From the NCBI GenBank assembly GCA_050734155.1, contig JBOHUD010000023.1, positions 1-64,000 on the forward strand: a stretch of DNA of 64,000 bases, given 5' to 3'. The notes under the pieces were generated by a model. That model was not told the DNA's origin. It did no database searches and saw only the letters and a program-made list of their open reading frames with translations. Positions 1-7,910 of the stretch are shown here, one piece after another. A program made the translations under genes and the position numbers. Source of the stretch: Aeolococcus sp050734155 (GTDB taxonomy: Bacteria; Chloroflexota; Dormibacteria; Aeolococcales; Aeolococcaceae). The stretch's first letter is position 1; each line of letters starts with the position of its first letter.

Positions 1-90
1 CCATGATCGTGGAGCGGCTCACCTAGATTCGCCGGCCGCGCCGCCCGGGCTGGCGCGAGCGGCGGTCGGAAGCCCGAACCCAGGGGAGCT

Positions 91-387
91 CTAGACCGGG
101 TCGAGCGTGGTGTAGAGGGAACGCTCCCTGTGGTCGAGAATCGTCACCGCCTCCCCGAGGATGAGCCGCCGGTAGTGCTCCGATGCGATGTGGGCCTCGA
201 AGGCAGCCTCGTCGACGAACTGCTCGTAGATGAAGTACACGCCCGTGGCGGCGGCGGCTCGATGGGGCTCGTACATCAGGCATCCCGGCTCGGTTCGCGT
301 GGGTGCGGTCATCTCGGCGAGGATGGCCTCGACGCGCTCCTCGCTGCCGCTGCGGGCATGCCAGGTGACGGCGACCGCCATGGTCAT
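91..387 (-). CDS. Antibiotic biosynthesis monooxygenase (ABM) / quinol monooxygenase-like protein
   Basis: This 98-residue protein has the ferredoxin-like ABM/YgiN fold: an N-terminal strand (VAVTWHARSG), the central PGCLMYEPHR segment and the FIYEQFVDEAAFEAHIASEH helix typical of the family. ABM enzymes oxidise quinols or aromatic rings without a cofactor, but many members are only small dimeric accessory proteins. It follows the cupin gene on the same strand with a 9-bp gap, so the two are probably cotranscribed. The start at 387 has a purine-rich upstream stretch; a second ATG lies two codons downstream. The family is clear and the substrate is not. Confidence 0.85.
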   Translation of the reverse strand: MTMAVAVTWHARSGSEERVEAILAEMTAPTRTEPGCLMYEPHRAAAATGVYFIYEQFVDEAAFEAHIASEHYRRLILGEAVTILDHRERSLYTTLDPV

Positions 388-396
388 GCCCCGATC

Positions 397-804
397 CTAA
401 TGGGTGGCGGAGACCGGCTCGTAGCCGGCCTCCTCGAGGCTGCCCACGCCCAGGTACCCACCCAGGACCTCGATGGGCTCATCAGCCGAGTCGTTGCGCA
501 GCCAGTGGACATTCCCCCTGTCGACCATCTCGATGTCACCGGCACTCACCCGGTGCTCGTCGTCGCCGAATCCCGACATGCCGCGCCCGCGGATGATGTA
601 GAAGAACTCGACAGCATTGGCATGAATGTGGCGGCGGTGGGCGGCGCCGGGGGCGAAGGTGGCCCGGAAGAGGCAGACGTCGCCAAAGCCGCTGACCGCC
701 CTGGTGACGAAGCTGATGTCGAGGTCCACCCACCCCTGGTCAGGGCGGACCGGCGCGGCCTCGATGTCCGCGACGTTCCTGTGGAAGAGGGCTCGATCGC
801 TCAT
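397..804 (-). CDS. Cupin-domain protein
   Basis: The 135-residue protein carries one small beta-barrel cupin. The first cupin motif is seen as HRRHIHANAVEFFYIIRG and the second as GDIEMVDRGNVHWLRN, giving the metal-binding His/His/Glu/His set. The ATG at 804 was chosen because a GGAG sits at good spacing in front of it; longer upstream reading lacks cupin similarity. It is the first gene of a two-gene unit with the ABM protein. Single-domain cupins act as dioxygenases, isomerases or ligand sensors, and which applies here cannot be told from the sequence. Confidence 0.85.
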   Translation of the reverse strand: MSDRALFHRNVADIEAAPVRPDQGWVDLDISFVTRAVSGFGDVCLFRATFAPGAAHRRHIHANAVEFFYIIRGRGMSGFGDDEHRVSAGDIEMVDRGNVHWLRNDSADEPIEVLGGYLGVGSLEEAGYEPVSATH

Positions 805-946
805 CGAGTCTCCGGGAGCGCGCTGGCCTGAGCCGGCGGCGCGTTGAGGTGCATGCGCCACAATGCCAATGGGCCTGCCACGATCAACTCTCGTTCCCCG
901 TCATGCGGCGCCAGAGCAGTCGCGGCACACCGGAAGCAGGAGTGGG

Positions 947-1924
947 ATGGTGAAAGCGGTGAGCGTCACCCGGTACGGCGGACCCGAGGTGCTCGACCTC
1001 GTGGACATGGCGACGCCGGTCCCCGGTCCTGGTCAGGTGCTGGTCGGCGTGGCTGCCGCCGGCGTCAACTACATGGACATCTACGGGCGCACCGGCCGCG
1101 CCGGCTACGCGGCGGCGCCGCCGTTCGTCCTCGGCGCCGAGGGCGCCGGCCGCGTGATCGCCCTCGGCGATGGCGTCGACGGCCTCGACGTCGGCGACCG
1201 TGTGGCCTGGAAGAACGCCCCGGGGAGCTACGCGGCGGAGGTCGTCGTCGCCGCCGCAGAGCTGGTGCCCGTCCCCGACGCCATGTCCGACGAGACCGCG
1301 GCCGCAGCCCTCCTGCAGGGGCTGACCGCGCAGTACCTGGTGCACTCGACGTACGCGGTGCGGCCCGGCGACACCGTCGTCGTGCACGCGGCCGCCGGTG
1401 GGGTGGGGCTGCTGCTCACCCAGATGGCCGCGCGCAGGGGTGGCCGCGTGGTGGGCACGGTGTCGACGATCGAGAAGGAGCGACTGGCACGCCAGGCGGG
1501 CGCGAACGAGGTCGTCCGCCACGACCGGACCAGCCTCTCGGAGACCGTTCACGCGTTCACGGATGGCGAGGGAGCCGCCGTCGTGTACGACGGTGTCGGC
1601 CAGGCAACCTTCGAGGAGAGCCTGCGCTGCCTGCGCCCGCGGGGCGTGCTGGTCGCCTTCGGGGCGGCCAGCGGTCCGGTGCCCCCATTCGACATCCAGC
1701 GGCTCGCCCCAGCCGGCTCGCTCTACATCACCCGGCCAACGCTGGTCCACTACACACGCGACCGGGCCGAGCTGCTCGACCGGGCGGGTCAGGTGTTCGA
1801 GCTGATCGCCACCGGGCAGCTGCGCTTGCACATCGGGGGTCGCCATCAGCTCGCCGACGCGCGGCGGGCTCACCGTGACCTCGAGGGCCGGGCCACCGCG
1901 GGCAAGCTGCTGCTCATGCCGTGA
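947..1924 (+). CDS. NADPH:quinone oxidoreductase / zinc-free MDR alcohol dehydrogenase
   Basis: A 325-residue medium-chain dehydrogenase/reductase of the quinone oxidoreductase (QorA) branch. It has the GroES-like N-terminal half (GPGQVLVGVAAAGVNYMDIY, then LGAEGAGRV) and a Rossmann half with the nucleotide-binding segment VVHAAAGGVGLLLTQMA. The Cys/His zinc ligands of alcohol dehydrogenases are absent, as expected for quinone reductases. The start at 947 was preferred over an upstream ATG because an AGGAG precedes it and the protein then begins like the family (VKAVSVTRYGGPEVL). Its 3' end overlaps the convergent Gfo/Idh gene by 11 bp. Confidence 0.9.
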   Translation: MVKAVSVTRYGGPEVLDLVDMATPVPGPGQVLVGVAAAGVNYMDIYGRTGRAGYAAAPPFVLGAEGAGRVIALGDGVDGLDVGDRVAWKNAPGSYAAEVVVAAAELVPVPDAMSDETAAAALLQGLTAQYLVHSTYAVRPGDTVVVHAAAGGVGLLLTQMAARRGGRVVGTVSTIEKERLARQAGANEVVRHDRTSLSETVHAFTDGEGAAVVYDGVGQATFEESLRCLRPRGVLVAFGAASGPVPPFDIQRLAPAGSLYITRPTLVHYTRDRAELLDRAGQVFELIATGQLRLHIGGRHQLADARRAHRDLEGRATAGKLLLMP

Positions 1925-2927
1925 GAGGCCGGCTCGAGGTGCCGACCTCGACCACCCGCCCCTCGCGCGCCGAGCGAGCGATCGCGTCGGTGAGCTGGAC
2001 GCTGCGCAGTCCGTCCTCGCCCGAGGGGCTGGGGTCGCGATCGTGGACGACGGCGTCGCTGAAGGCGGCCACCAGGCGGCGGTAGCAGTCCGCGCCGGCG
2101 TGGTGGGTCGCCCGCTCACCCGCCTCGGTGACGACGCGCAGGTCACCCTCGGTCTCCGGGCGGGTGAGCCCCTGGCCGTCGAGGCGCCCCCTGTCGCCGT
2201 ACACCACGATCTCGTTGAGCGGACGAAACGACGACTGGTTGCCGTTGGCGTAGGCGAGCGCGCCGCCATCGAAGCGAAGCAGCACCAGGGGCAACACCTC
2301 CATGGCGTGCTGGCGTCCGACATCGAACATCGCGCTCACCTCGGTCACCTCCTGGTCGAGCAGGAAGCGGAGCAGGTCGTACATGTGCACCGCGATGTTG
2401 TTGACGCTGCCCAGACCGGCCACGTCGAGGTCGGTGCGCCAGCCCGCGGGGCGGCGGGTGCCCGGGCTGGCGTCCACCTGGATGTGGCTCACCCTGCCGA
2501 TCTCGCCGGACTGGATGATCGTGCGCGCCTCCTGGAAGCACGCGTGGTAGCGGGTCTGGAAGTTCATGCCCAGCCGGACCCCCGCGCCGGCGCAGGCGGC
2601 GATGACTCGCTCTCCGTCGGCCGTGTTCAGGGCCAGAGGCTTGTCGCAGAGAACGTGCTTGCCCGCCCGCGCGGCCGCGATCACCTGGTCGGGATGCAGC
2701 GCATTGGGGGTGGTCACCAGCACGACGTCGACGTCGGGTCGCGCCAGCAGGTCGTCGTAGCTGGTGCTCGACCACGCCACCCCGTGCTTGTCGGCGAAGG
2801 CGCGGCCCTTTTCCTGGTCGCGGGCCACGACCGCGACCAGCTCGCTGTTGGCATCGGCGGCGATGGCCGGTGCCATCTCCCTGTCGGCGATTCCGCCCGG
2901 TCCGACGATTCCCCATCCAAGTGGCAT
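1914..2927 (-). CDS. Gfo/Idh/MocA-family oxidoreductase
   Basis: A 337-residue NAD(P)-dependent oxidoreductase. The N-terminal Rossmann domain starts GWGIVGPGGIA, and the family hallmark of a catalytic Lys appears as AGKHVLCDKPLALN. The C-terminal beta-sheet domain includes a histidine region (NNIAVHMYDLLRFLL) matching the usual active-site His. Family substrates are usually sugars, inositols or related polyols. The ATG at 2927 follows AGGAGA. It lies downstream of the ABC transporter operon on the same strand but behind a strong hairpin, so it may have its own promoter. The substrate is unassigned. Confidence 0.9.
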   Translation of the reverse strand: MPLGWGIVGPGGIADREMAPAIAADANSELVAVVARDQEKGRAFADKHGVAWSSTSYDDLLARPDVDVVLVTTPNALHPDQVIAAARAGKHVLCDKPLALNTADGERVIAACAGAGVRLGMNFQTRYHACFQEARTIIQSGEIGRVSHIQVDASPGTRRPAGWRTDLDVAGLGSVNNIAVHMYDLLRFLLDQEVTEVSAMFDVGRQHAMEVLPLVLLRFDGGALAYANGNQSSFRPLNEIVVYGDRGRLDGQGLTRPETEGDLRVVTEAGERATHHAGADCYRRLVAAFSDAVVHDRDPSPSGEDGLRSVQLTDAIARSAREGRVVEVGTSSRPLTA

Positions 2928-2966
2928 CTGTGTCTCCTGTTGAACGCGCCGGACGCAAAATGACAT

Positions 2967-3006
2967 GGAGGTGGAGACCCTCGCGCGTCGAGGGCCTCCA
3001 CCCTCC
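2967..3006 (-). terminator. Terminator-like hairpin after the ABC transporter operon
   Basis: An almost perfect GC-rich inverted repeat: arms GGTGGAG-CCCTC and GAGGG-CTCCACC around a 7-nt loop, lengthened by GGAG/CTCC at the base. It lies between the stop of the substrate-binding-protein gene and the Gfo/Idh start. No U-tract is obvious, as is common in high-GC genomes. Confidence 0.55.
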
Positions 3007-3039
3007 GGATTGCCCGTCGATCGGCCGCCGGCCGCTCGA

Positions 3040-4332
3040 TCAGCCGCCCTTGTTGATCACCGCCTGGATGTCGGTTCCCTGCAGTGTCTCCAGGGTTGAG
3101 AAGCTGCCGGCGGCATCCCCGGTGGCCTGGACTACGTCCCACGCCCCCGTCACGTTGTGGTGCTTGTCGAAGTCCATGGGTCCGCTGGCGCCGGCGTAGT
3201 CGATCTTCTTGCCGGCCTTGATGTCCGCAACCGCCTGCTTGTAATCGCCCACCTGCGTGCCGGGCGGATTGGAGACGGCGGTGATGTCCTTCACCCAGAC
3301 GTTGGGATCGGATGACCCCGCCTTGGTCATGGCCAGCGCGAAGTCGATGACGCAGTCGTAGGCGTACGACGACGCCGCCAGCGGTTGGTGGCCATTCACC
3401 TGCTGGTAGACATTGGTGAAGATCTGGCCGGTGGCCGTCAGCGCATTGCTGCCCTGCACCGAGATGAAGTGGTCGTGCGCCACCTTGGTGTTGATCGCGG
3501 TCACGAAGTCACTGCCCGCGGTGAGGTCCGTCCCGATGAACGGAATCGCCAGGTGATTGATCTCGTTGAAGTTGGCCACCGCCACCGATCCGGTGTTCGG
3601 TTCCATCTGGGTGAGGATGACATCGGGATGGAGGTTGACCACCTGCTGCACCTCGGAGAGGTACGAGGGCTGACCCACGCTGACGGTGACGGTGCCCGCG
3701 ATGGTGCCGCCGAGCGCCCGGAAGGCCTTCTGGATGATCGGGATCAGCGTCTCTGTCGACGCCGAGTTGGAGACGAAGATCGCGGCGTTCCTGTACCCCT
3801 TCTTGTAGGCCTCGAGCGCCATGGCCACGCCGAGCTCGGAATCAGAGGCGTTGCAGCGCCACAGCCAGTTGTCGGTGTTGGTGTCGTACTGGACCGAACC
3901 GCCGTTGAAGCCATCGACGATGTGGTTGCGATCAAAGATGGGTTGCAGAGCCTTGATCGAGAGGGTGATCGGTCCGATCAACGCCACCGGGTTGCCGGAG
4001 GGGATCTCCTTGTTGAGGGCTGGGACTGCATCCGCCGGGTCACCGACGGTGTCGACCTGGTCCATGGTCAGGCTGCGACCCAGGATGCCTCCGTTGTCGT
4101 TGATGTACTTGGCCGCCGCCTTGGCCCCCTCGAGGATGGGGATGCCCTGCGACGCCGCCGACCCCGTCAGGGGGCCGACCATGGACATGGTGATCGGTCC
4201 GGAGCCGCCACTGCCGCCACCGCCACCGCCTCCGCCACCTCCGGAGCCGCACGCAGCGACGGCAAGAGCGCCGGACACCATGGCGGACCGAAGCACCAGC
4301 GTGCGCCGCCTCGCATTGGTCGGAAATTTCAC
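3040..4332 (-). CDS. livK: Branched-chain amino-acid-type ABC transporter substrate-binding lipoprotein
   Basis: A 430-residue periplasmic-binding-fold protein of the LivK/Leu-Ile-Val-binding family (Peripla_BP_6). The N-terminus has arginines, a hydrophobic core and a lipobox (LAVAAC), followed by a very long Gly/Ser linker of about 15 residues before the binding domain (ITMSMVGPLTG). A GTG at 4332 with GGAGG nine bases upstream was chosen. The gene is last in a five-gene transporter operon (HMGFK order of transcription). LivK proteins bind amino acids but also aromatic acids, amides and urea, and the catabolic setting favours a non-standard ligand. Confidence 0.93.
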   Translation of the reverse strand: MKFPTNARRRTLVLRSAMVSGALAVAACGSGGGGGGGGGGSGGSGPITMSMVGPLTGSAASQGIPILEGAKAAAKYINDNGGILGRSLTMDQVDTVGDPADAVPALNKEIPSGNPVALIGPITLSIKALQPIFDRNHIVDGFNGGSVQYDTNTDNWLWRCNASDSELGVAMALEAYKKGYRNAAIFVSNSASTETLIPIIQKAFRALGGTIAGTVTVSVGQPSYLSEVQQVVNLHPDVILTQMEPNTGSVAVANFNEINHLAIPFIGTDLTAGSDFVTAINTKVAHDHFISVQGSNALTATGQIFTNVYQQVNGHQPLAASSYAYDCVIDFALAMTKAGSSDPNVWVKDITAVSNPPGTQVGDYKQAVADIKAGKKIDYAGASGPMDFDKHHNVTGAWDVVQATGDAAGSFSTLETLQGTDIQAVINKGG

Positions 4333-4336
4333 TGCG

Positions 4337-5074
4337 TCAGACCTCCTTGCCGATGTACAGATTGACGACCTCGGGGTCGTCAAGCAATTGCCGTCCCGTG
4401 CCCCCGAGGGCGTTACGACCGAGGACCATCACGTACGCCCAGTCCGCATGGGTGAGCGTGCGTCGCGTGTTCTGCTCCACGATGACCACCGCCACGTTGA
4501 GCTGCCGGACCTTGAGCACCTGCTCCCAGACGCGGTCGATGAACTTGGGCGCCAGCCCCGCTGTGGGCTCGTCCAGGAGCAGCACCTGGGGATCGAGCAT
4601 CAGCCCGCGGGCGATCGCCAGCATGGTGCGCTGCCCGCCGCTGAGGGTGCGGGCCTGGCGCTTCAGCGCCGGTCGCAGGTCGGGGAACATCTCGCACAGC
4701 TCGGCGACCTTGTCCCTGGTCCCGTGGCGGCGCGTGTACGCCCCCATCTCCAGGTTTTCGAGCACGGTCAGCGTCGGGAAGACGTTGGCGACCTGGGGCA
4801 CGTAGGAGATGCCCCGCCTGACCAGCAGCTGGGCGGGCACTCCGGTGACGTCGCTGTCGTTGAGCACGATGCGGCCGCCGCTGGGCTTGATCAGGCCGGC
4901 GACGACCTTGATGAACGTCGACTTGCCGGCGCCGTTGGGTCCCACCAGCGCCGTCAGCTTGCCCCGCGACGCCCGCAGGGAGACGTCATTGATGATCGGC
5001 GGTCCTCCGTAGCCGGCGGTCACCGCCTGGACGTCGAGGATCCCGGTGTCGGGTGGAGCGGCCACGTCAAGCAC
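4337..5074 (-). CDS. livF: Branched-chain amino-acid-type ABC transporter ATP-binding protein LivF
   Basis: A 245-residue ATPase with Walker A (GPNGAGKST), the signature LSGGQRTML and Walker B (VLLLDEPTAGL), ending in the LivF-type tail with VNLYIGKEV. A GTG at 5074 has a perfect GGGGAGG nine bases upstream and overlaps the livG stop by 8 bp; a second in-frame GTG lies three codons later. It pairs with LivG to power the LivH/LivM channel. The product is about normal family length and all ATPase motifs are intact. Confidence 0.93.
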   Translation of the reverse strand: MLDVAAPPDTGILDVQAVTAGYGGPPIINDVSLRASRGKLTALVGPNGAGKSTFIKVVAGLIKPSGGRIVLNDSDVTGVPAQLLVRRGISYVPQVANVFPTLTVLENLEMGAYTRRHGTRDKVAELCEMFPDLRPALKRQARTLSGGQRTMLAIARGLMLDPQVLLLDEPTAGLAPKFIDRVWEQVLKVRQLNVAVVIVEQNTRRTLTHADWAYVMVLGRNALGGTGRQLLDDPEVVNLYIGKEV

Positions 5075-5846
5075 TCTGCGCGACCTCCCCAAGGTACGCG
5101 TCGATGACCGCGCGGTCGTTGCGCAGGTGCTCCATCGACCCCTGGCCGATGGTGGTGCCCAGGGCCATGACGAACACATCGCTGCAGGCGCGCTCGATCC
5201 AGGAGAGGTTGTGCTCCACCACCAGGCAGGTGATGCTGCGCTCGCCCAGCTGGCGCACGGCGTCGAGCATGGTGGCGTGCAGCACCGGGTTGACGCCCGC
5301 CAGAGGCTCGTCGAGGATGACCAGGCGGGCCCCCGAGATGACGATGCGGGCGAACTCGAGAAGCCGCTTCTGGCCACCGCTGAGCGTCCCGGCGAGGTCG
5401 TCGGTCAGCTTGCTGAGACCGAACAGGTCGAGCAGGTGCCGGGCCTGGGCGCGGTTGGCGGCGTCGAACGCGGCCAGCCGGCGGCGCGTGGCAAAGGCGC
5501 GCCACATGGTGTCCATGCCCTGCTGCGGCGCGGCCGCGAGCATGTTGTCCATCACAGTGAGGTTCTTCCATTCCCGGGCCGTCTGAAATGTGCGCACGAT
5601 GCCGAGACCGGCGACGCGATGCGCGCTCCAGCCCTGGATCTCCCGCCCGTCGAAGGTCACAGTCCCCTGATCGGGTGGGCGGAATCCCGAGATCAGGTCG
5701 ATCGCCGTGCTCTTGCCGGCCCCGTTGGGGCCGATCAGCCCGACCACGGTGTTGGGCATCACCGTGAGGCTGCAGTCGACCACCGCCTGGACACCCCCGA
5801 AGCTCTTGGCCAGCCCGCGCACCTCGAGAAGGGGCCGGCTAGCCAC
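5067..5846 (-). CDS. livG: Branched-chain amino-acid-type ABC transporter ATP-binding protein LivG
   Basis: A 259-residue ATPase. It shows Walker A (GPNGAGKST), Q-loop region, signature LSGGQKRLLE, Walker B (LVILDEPLAGVNP) and the C-terminal LivG extension (GSMEHLRNDRAVIDAYLG). Its ATG overlaps the end of livM by 8 bp, and its stop overlaps the livF start, indicating translational coupling through the whole transporter operon. Confidence 0.93.
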   Translation of the reverse strand: MASRPLLEVRGLAKSFGGVQAVVDCSLTVMPNTVVGLIGPNGAGKSTAIDLISGFRPPDQGTVTFDGREIQGWSAHRVAGLGIVRTFQTAREWKNLTVMDNMLAAAPQQGMDTMWRAFATRRRLAAFDAANRAQARHLLDLFGLSKLTDDLAGTLSGGQKRLLEFARIVISGARLVILDEPLAGVNPVLHATMLDAVRQLGERSITCLVVEHNLSWIERACSDVFVMALGTTIGQGSMEHLRNDRAVIDAYLGEVAQSA

Positions 5847-6831
5847 TGTCCGGGACCCTCGACGCGGCCGTGGCCGCCACCGGGCGGCGCTTGCGGCGCA
5901 GGTCGCGCGGCCGCCGCTCGGGGAGCAGGCCCTGCGGTCGGAAGCGCAGCACGAGCAGGATGAGCAGTCCGCTGACGATGCCGCGGATGGCGGGGAAGAG
6001 GTCCGGGTGACCGGGGACGTTGGGCAGGAAGCGCGTGCCCTCGGGCACCAGGATGAGCACGACGACGGCGCCGATGAGCACGCCGCGCTGGTTGGCCGAG
6101 CCGCCCAGGAAGATCGCCGAATAGAGGATGAACACCTCGATGGTGTTCCAGGTCGCCGGGTTCCAGGCGGTCAGGTAGGTGGCGAACAGGAAGCCGCCCA
6201 GGCCGGCCACCGCTCCACCCAGCACGTAGGCCGTGAGTTTCGCCTTGAACACGTTGCGGCCGAAGGCGGCGGCGGCGATCTCATCCTCGCGAACAGCGCG
6301 CAGCCCCAGTCCCCAGGGGCTGCGGTAGAGCAGCTCGAGCACGATGTACACCGCCGCCAGCGCCACCAGGAGGATGATCAGGAACACCACGGGGTAGGAG
6401 AAGGCGTCGAACTGGTCGGAGAATGGTGAGGGAATGCTGTAGAGGCCGTTGAACCCGTTGAAGAGGTTGGCCTCCTGGGTGAAGATGGCGGTGATGATCA
6501 GGGAGAAGGCCACCGTGGTGATGCCCAGGTAGTCGCCGCGGAGGCGGCGCAGTGCGATCCAGCCGAGCACCAGGGATGCGAAGGACGTGGCGGCGATGGC
6601 CACCAGCGCGCCGACGAGAAAGTTCTGGTTGAGCCCGAGGATCCATGCCGACCCGCCGGTCAGCTCGGACCTGGGGAGCACGGTCACGCCGCCCATGTAC
6701 GCCCCGATCGCGACCATTGCGTAGTAGGCGAGGTCGAAGTCGCCCGACCAGCCCCAGCGGACGTTCAACCCCAGGCAGAGGATGGCGCCGAGCGCGCCGA
6801 TGGTGACGATGCTGATGATGTACTGGATCAC
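5839..6831 (-). CDS. livM: Branched-chain amino-acid-type ABC transporter permease LivM
   Basis: A 330-residue permease with roughly nine to ten hydrophobic segments. The family-typical loop between membrane segments is seen as RSPWGLGLRAVREDEIAAAAFG followed by the NVFKAKLTAYVLGGAVAGLGG stretch that contacts the ATPase (shown here in parts, each under 20 residues of uninterrupted motif). A basic C-terminal tail (RPRDLRRKRR) is cytoplasmic. The ATG at 6831 overlaps the livH stop by four bases. Confidence 0.92.
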   Translation of the reverse strand: MIQYIISIVTIGALGAILCLGLNVRWGWSGDFDLAYYAMVAIGAYMGGVTVLPRSELTGGSAWILGLNQNFLVGALVAIAATSFASLVLGWIALRRLRGDYLGITTVAFSLIITAIFTQEANLFNGFNGLYSIPSPFSDQFDAFSYPVVFLIILLVALAAVYIVLELLYRSPWGLGLRAVREDEIAAAAFGRNVFKAKLTAYVLGGAVAGLGGFLFATYLTAWNPATWNTIEVFILYSAIFLGGSANQRGVLIGAVVVLILVPEGTRFLPNVPGHPDLFPAIRGIVSGLLILLVLRFRPQGLLPERRPRDLRRKRRPVAATAASRVPDSG

Positions 6832-7715
6832 AGCTGGACGGCCCTCCGCGAGGGTGATGGGATGATGCCGTCGGGGCGGACCAGGATGGTGATCACCAGC
6901 GCCAGGAAGGCGACTGACTGCTTGTAGTCGGGCGCGATGTAGAGCGCGGCCACCTCCATGCCGATGCCGATCAGCAGGGCGCCCAGCATCGCGCCGTTGA
7001 CCTGGCCGATCCCGCCCACCACCGCGGCGGCGAAGACCACGAGCAGGAAGGTGAAGCCCAGCGAATGGTCGAAGGCGCCCACCTGTGCGGCCAGGACATA
7101 GCCGGCGAGGCCGGTCAGCGCACCCGCCCAGATCATGGTGAGATGCACCACCCGTCCGGCGTTGATCCCCGACACCAGCGCGAGGTCGGGGCTGTCCGCG
7201 ACAGCGCGCTGAGCCTTGCCGAACTTGGTGTACTTGAGGACCCCGTAAACCGACGTCATCGAGACGATGGCGACCAGGATGATCACCAGGTCACGGGTCG
7301 TCAGCAGGAAGGGGCCGATCTGGTGGGGCGGAAAGTCGCCCAGCTTGTACAGGACCGGTGAGCCGCCGTAGATGGCCAGCATCGTGTTCTCCAGCACGAA
7401 CGCGAAGCCGATGGTGACCACGAAGAGGATGAGCGGCCTGGCGCCGCGCCGCGCGAACGGCTGCAGCAGCGCCCAGTTCAGGAAGAACGAGATGGCTGCT
7501 CCCACCACCATCGCGAAGATGGCGGCCACCAGCACATTGTTGACCAGGAACTGGCTGCTGTAAGCGCCGAACGCGCCCGCCGTCATGATGTCGCCCTGCG
7601 CGAAGTTGGGGACGTTGGTCACCGAGTACTGCATGGTCAGCGCGACCGTCGCGATGGCCAGGATGGAGGCGGTGACGATGCCGAACCCGACAGCGTGGGT
7701 GAGGTTCAGCAGCAC
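6828..7715 (-). CDS. livH: Branched-chain amino-acid-type ABC transporter permease LivH
   Basis: A 295-residue permease and the first gene of the transporter operon. Hallmarks include NVPNFAQGDIMTAGAFGAY near the N-terminus, the TKFGKAQRAVADSPDLALV coupling loop and GGIGQVNGAMLGALLIG. The GTG at 7715 gives the usual family length, but the Shine-Dalgarno is weak and the start could be a little further upstream. The 195 bp between this gene and the M24 gene carries a candidate GntR operator. Confidence 0.88.
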   Translation of the reverse strand: MLLNLTHAVGFGIVTASILAIATVALTMQYSVTNVPNFAQGDIMTAGAFGAYSSQFLVNNVLVAAIFAMVVGAAISFFLNWALLQPFARRGARPLILFVVTIGFAFVLENTMLAIYGGSPVLYKLGDFPPHQIGPFLLTTRDLVIILVAIVSMTSVYGVLKYTKFGKAQRAVADSPDLALVSGINAGRVVHLTMIWAGALTGLAGYVLAAQVGAFDHSLGFTFLLVVFAAAVVGGIGQVNGAMLGALLIGIGMEVAALYIAPDYKQSVAFLALVITILVRPDGIIPSPSRRAVQL

Positions 7716-7821
7716 TGCGGGGCCTGCAGCTGATCGGTGCCCGACACCGGTCTCGCAAGACGCATCACGCCGCCAGCCTGCTGGTCGTGCACGGCGCGCA
7801 GAGGTCGTGGACCCACGGCGA

Positions 7822-7839
7822 TGCATCATGCACGATGCA
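7822..7839. promoter_or_regulatory. Candidate GntR operator upstream of the transporter operon
   Basis: Two overlapping copies of an 11-mer lie here: TGCATCATGCA at 7822-7832 and TGCACGATGCA at 7829-7839, together an inverted repeat GCATC-N6-GATGC. The same TRCATCRTGCA pattern is found at 18990-19000 and 22137-22147, in front of other genes of this cluster. Assignment to the GntR protein at 19126 is inference. Apart from this element nothing else is recognisable between 7716 and 7910. Confidence 0.5.
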
Positions 7840-7910
7840 GCATGGCTGTGTAAACCGAACGTCCGCCGCGCCACCCGCGGGGCGGCGCGACGGCCCCGGG
7901 CCGCCGCGGG

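Noticed and set aside
3..26. A short frame ending in TAG at the left edge (MIVERLT) as the end of a plus-strand gene
   Set aside because: Only seven codons are visible and nothing supports coding; it could be chance.
884..2323. Long alternative frames opposite known genes (for example 884-2323 minus, 2.0-2.9 kb plus, 10.6-11.8 kb plus)
   Set aside because: They are antisense shadows of high-GC genes with Arg/Pro/Gly-rich sequence and no family motifs.
4190..4260. The long Gly/Ser run in the substrate-binding protein as a repeat-induced frameshift
   Set aside because: The frame stays open on both sides and the run falls at the normal linker after the lipobox.
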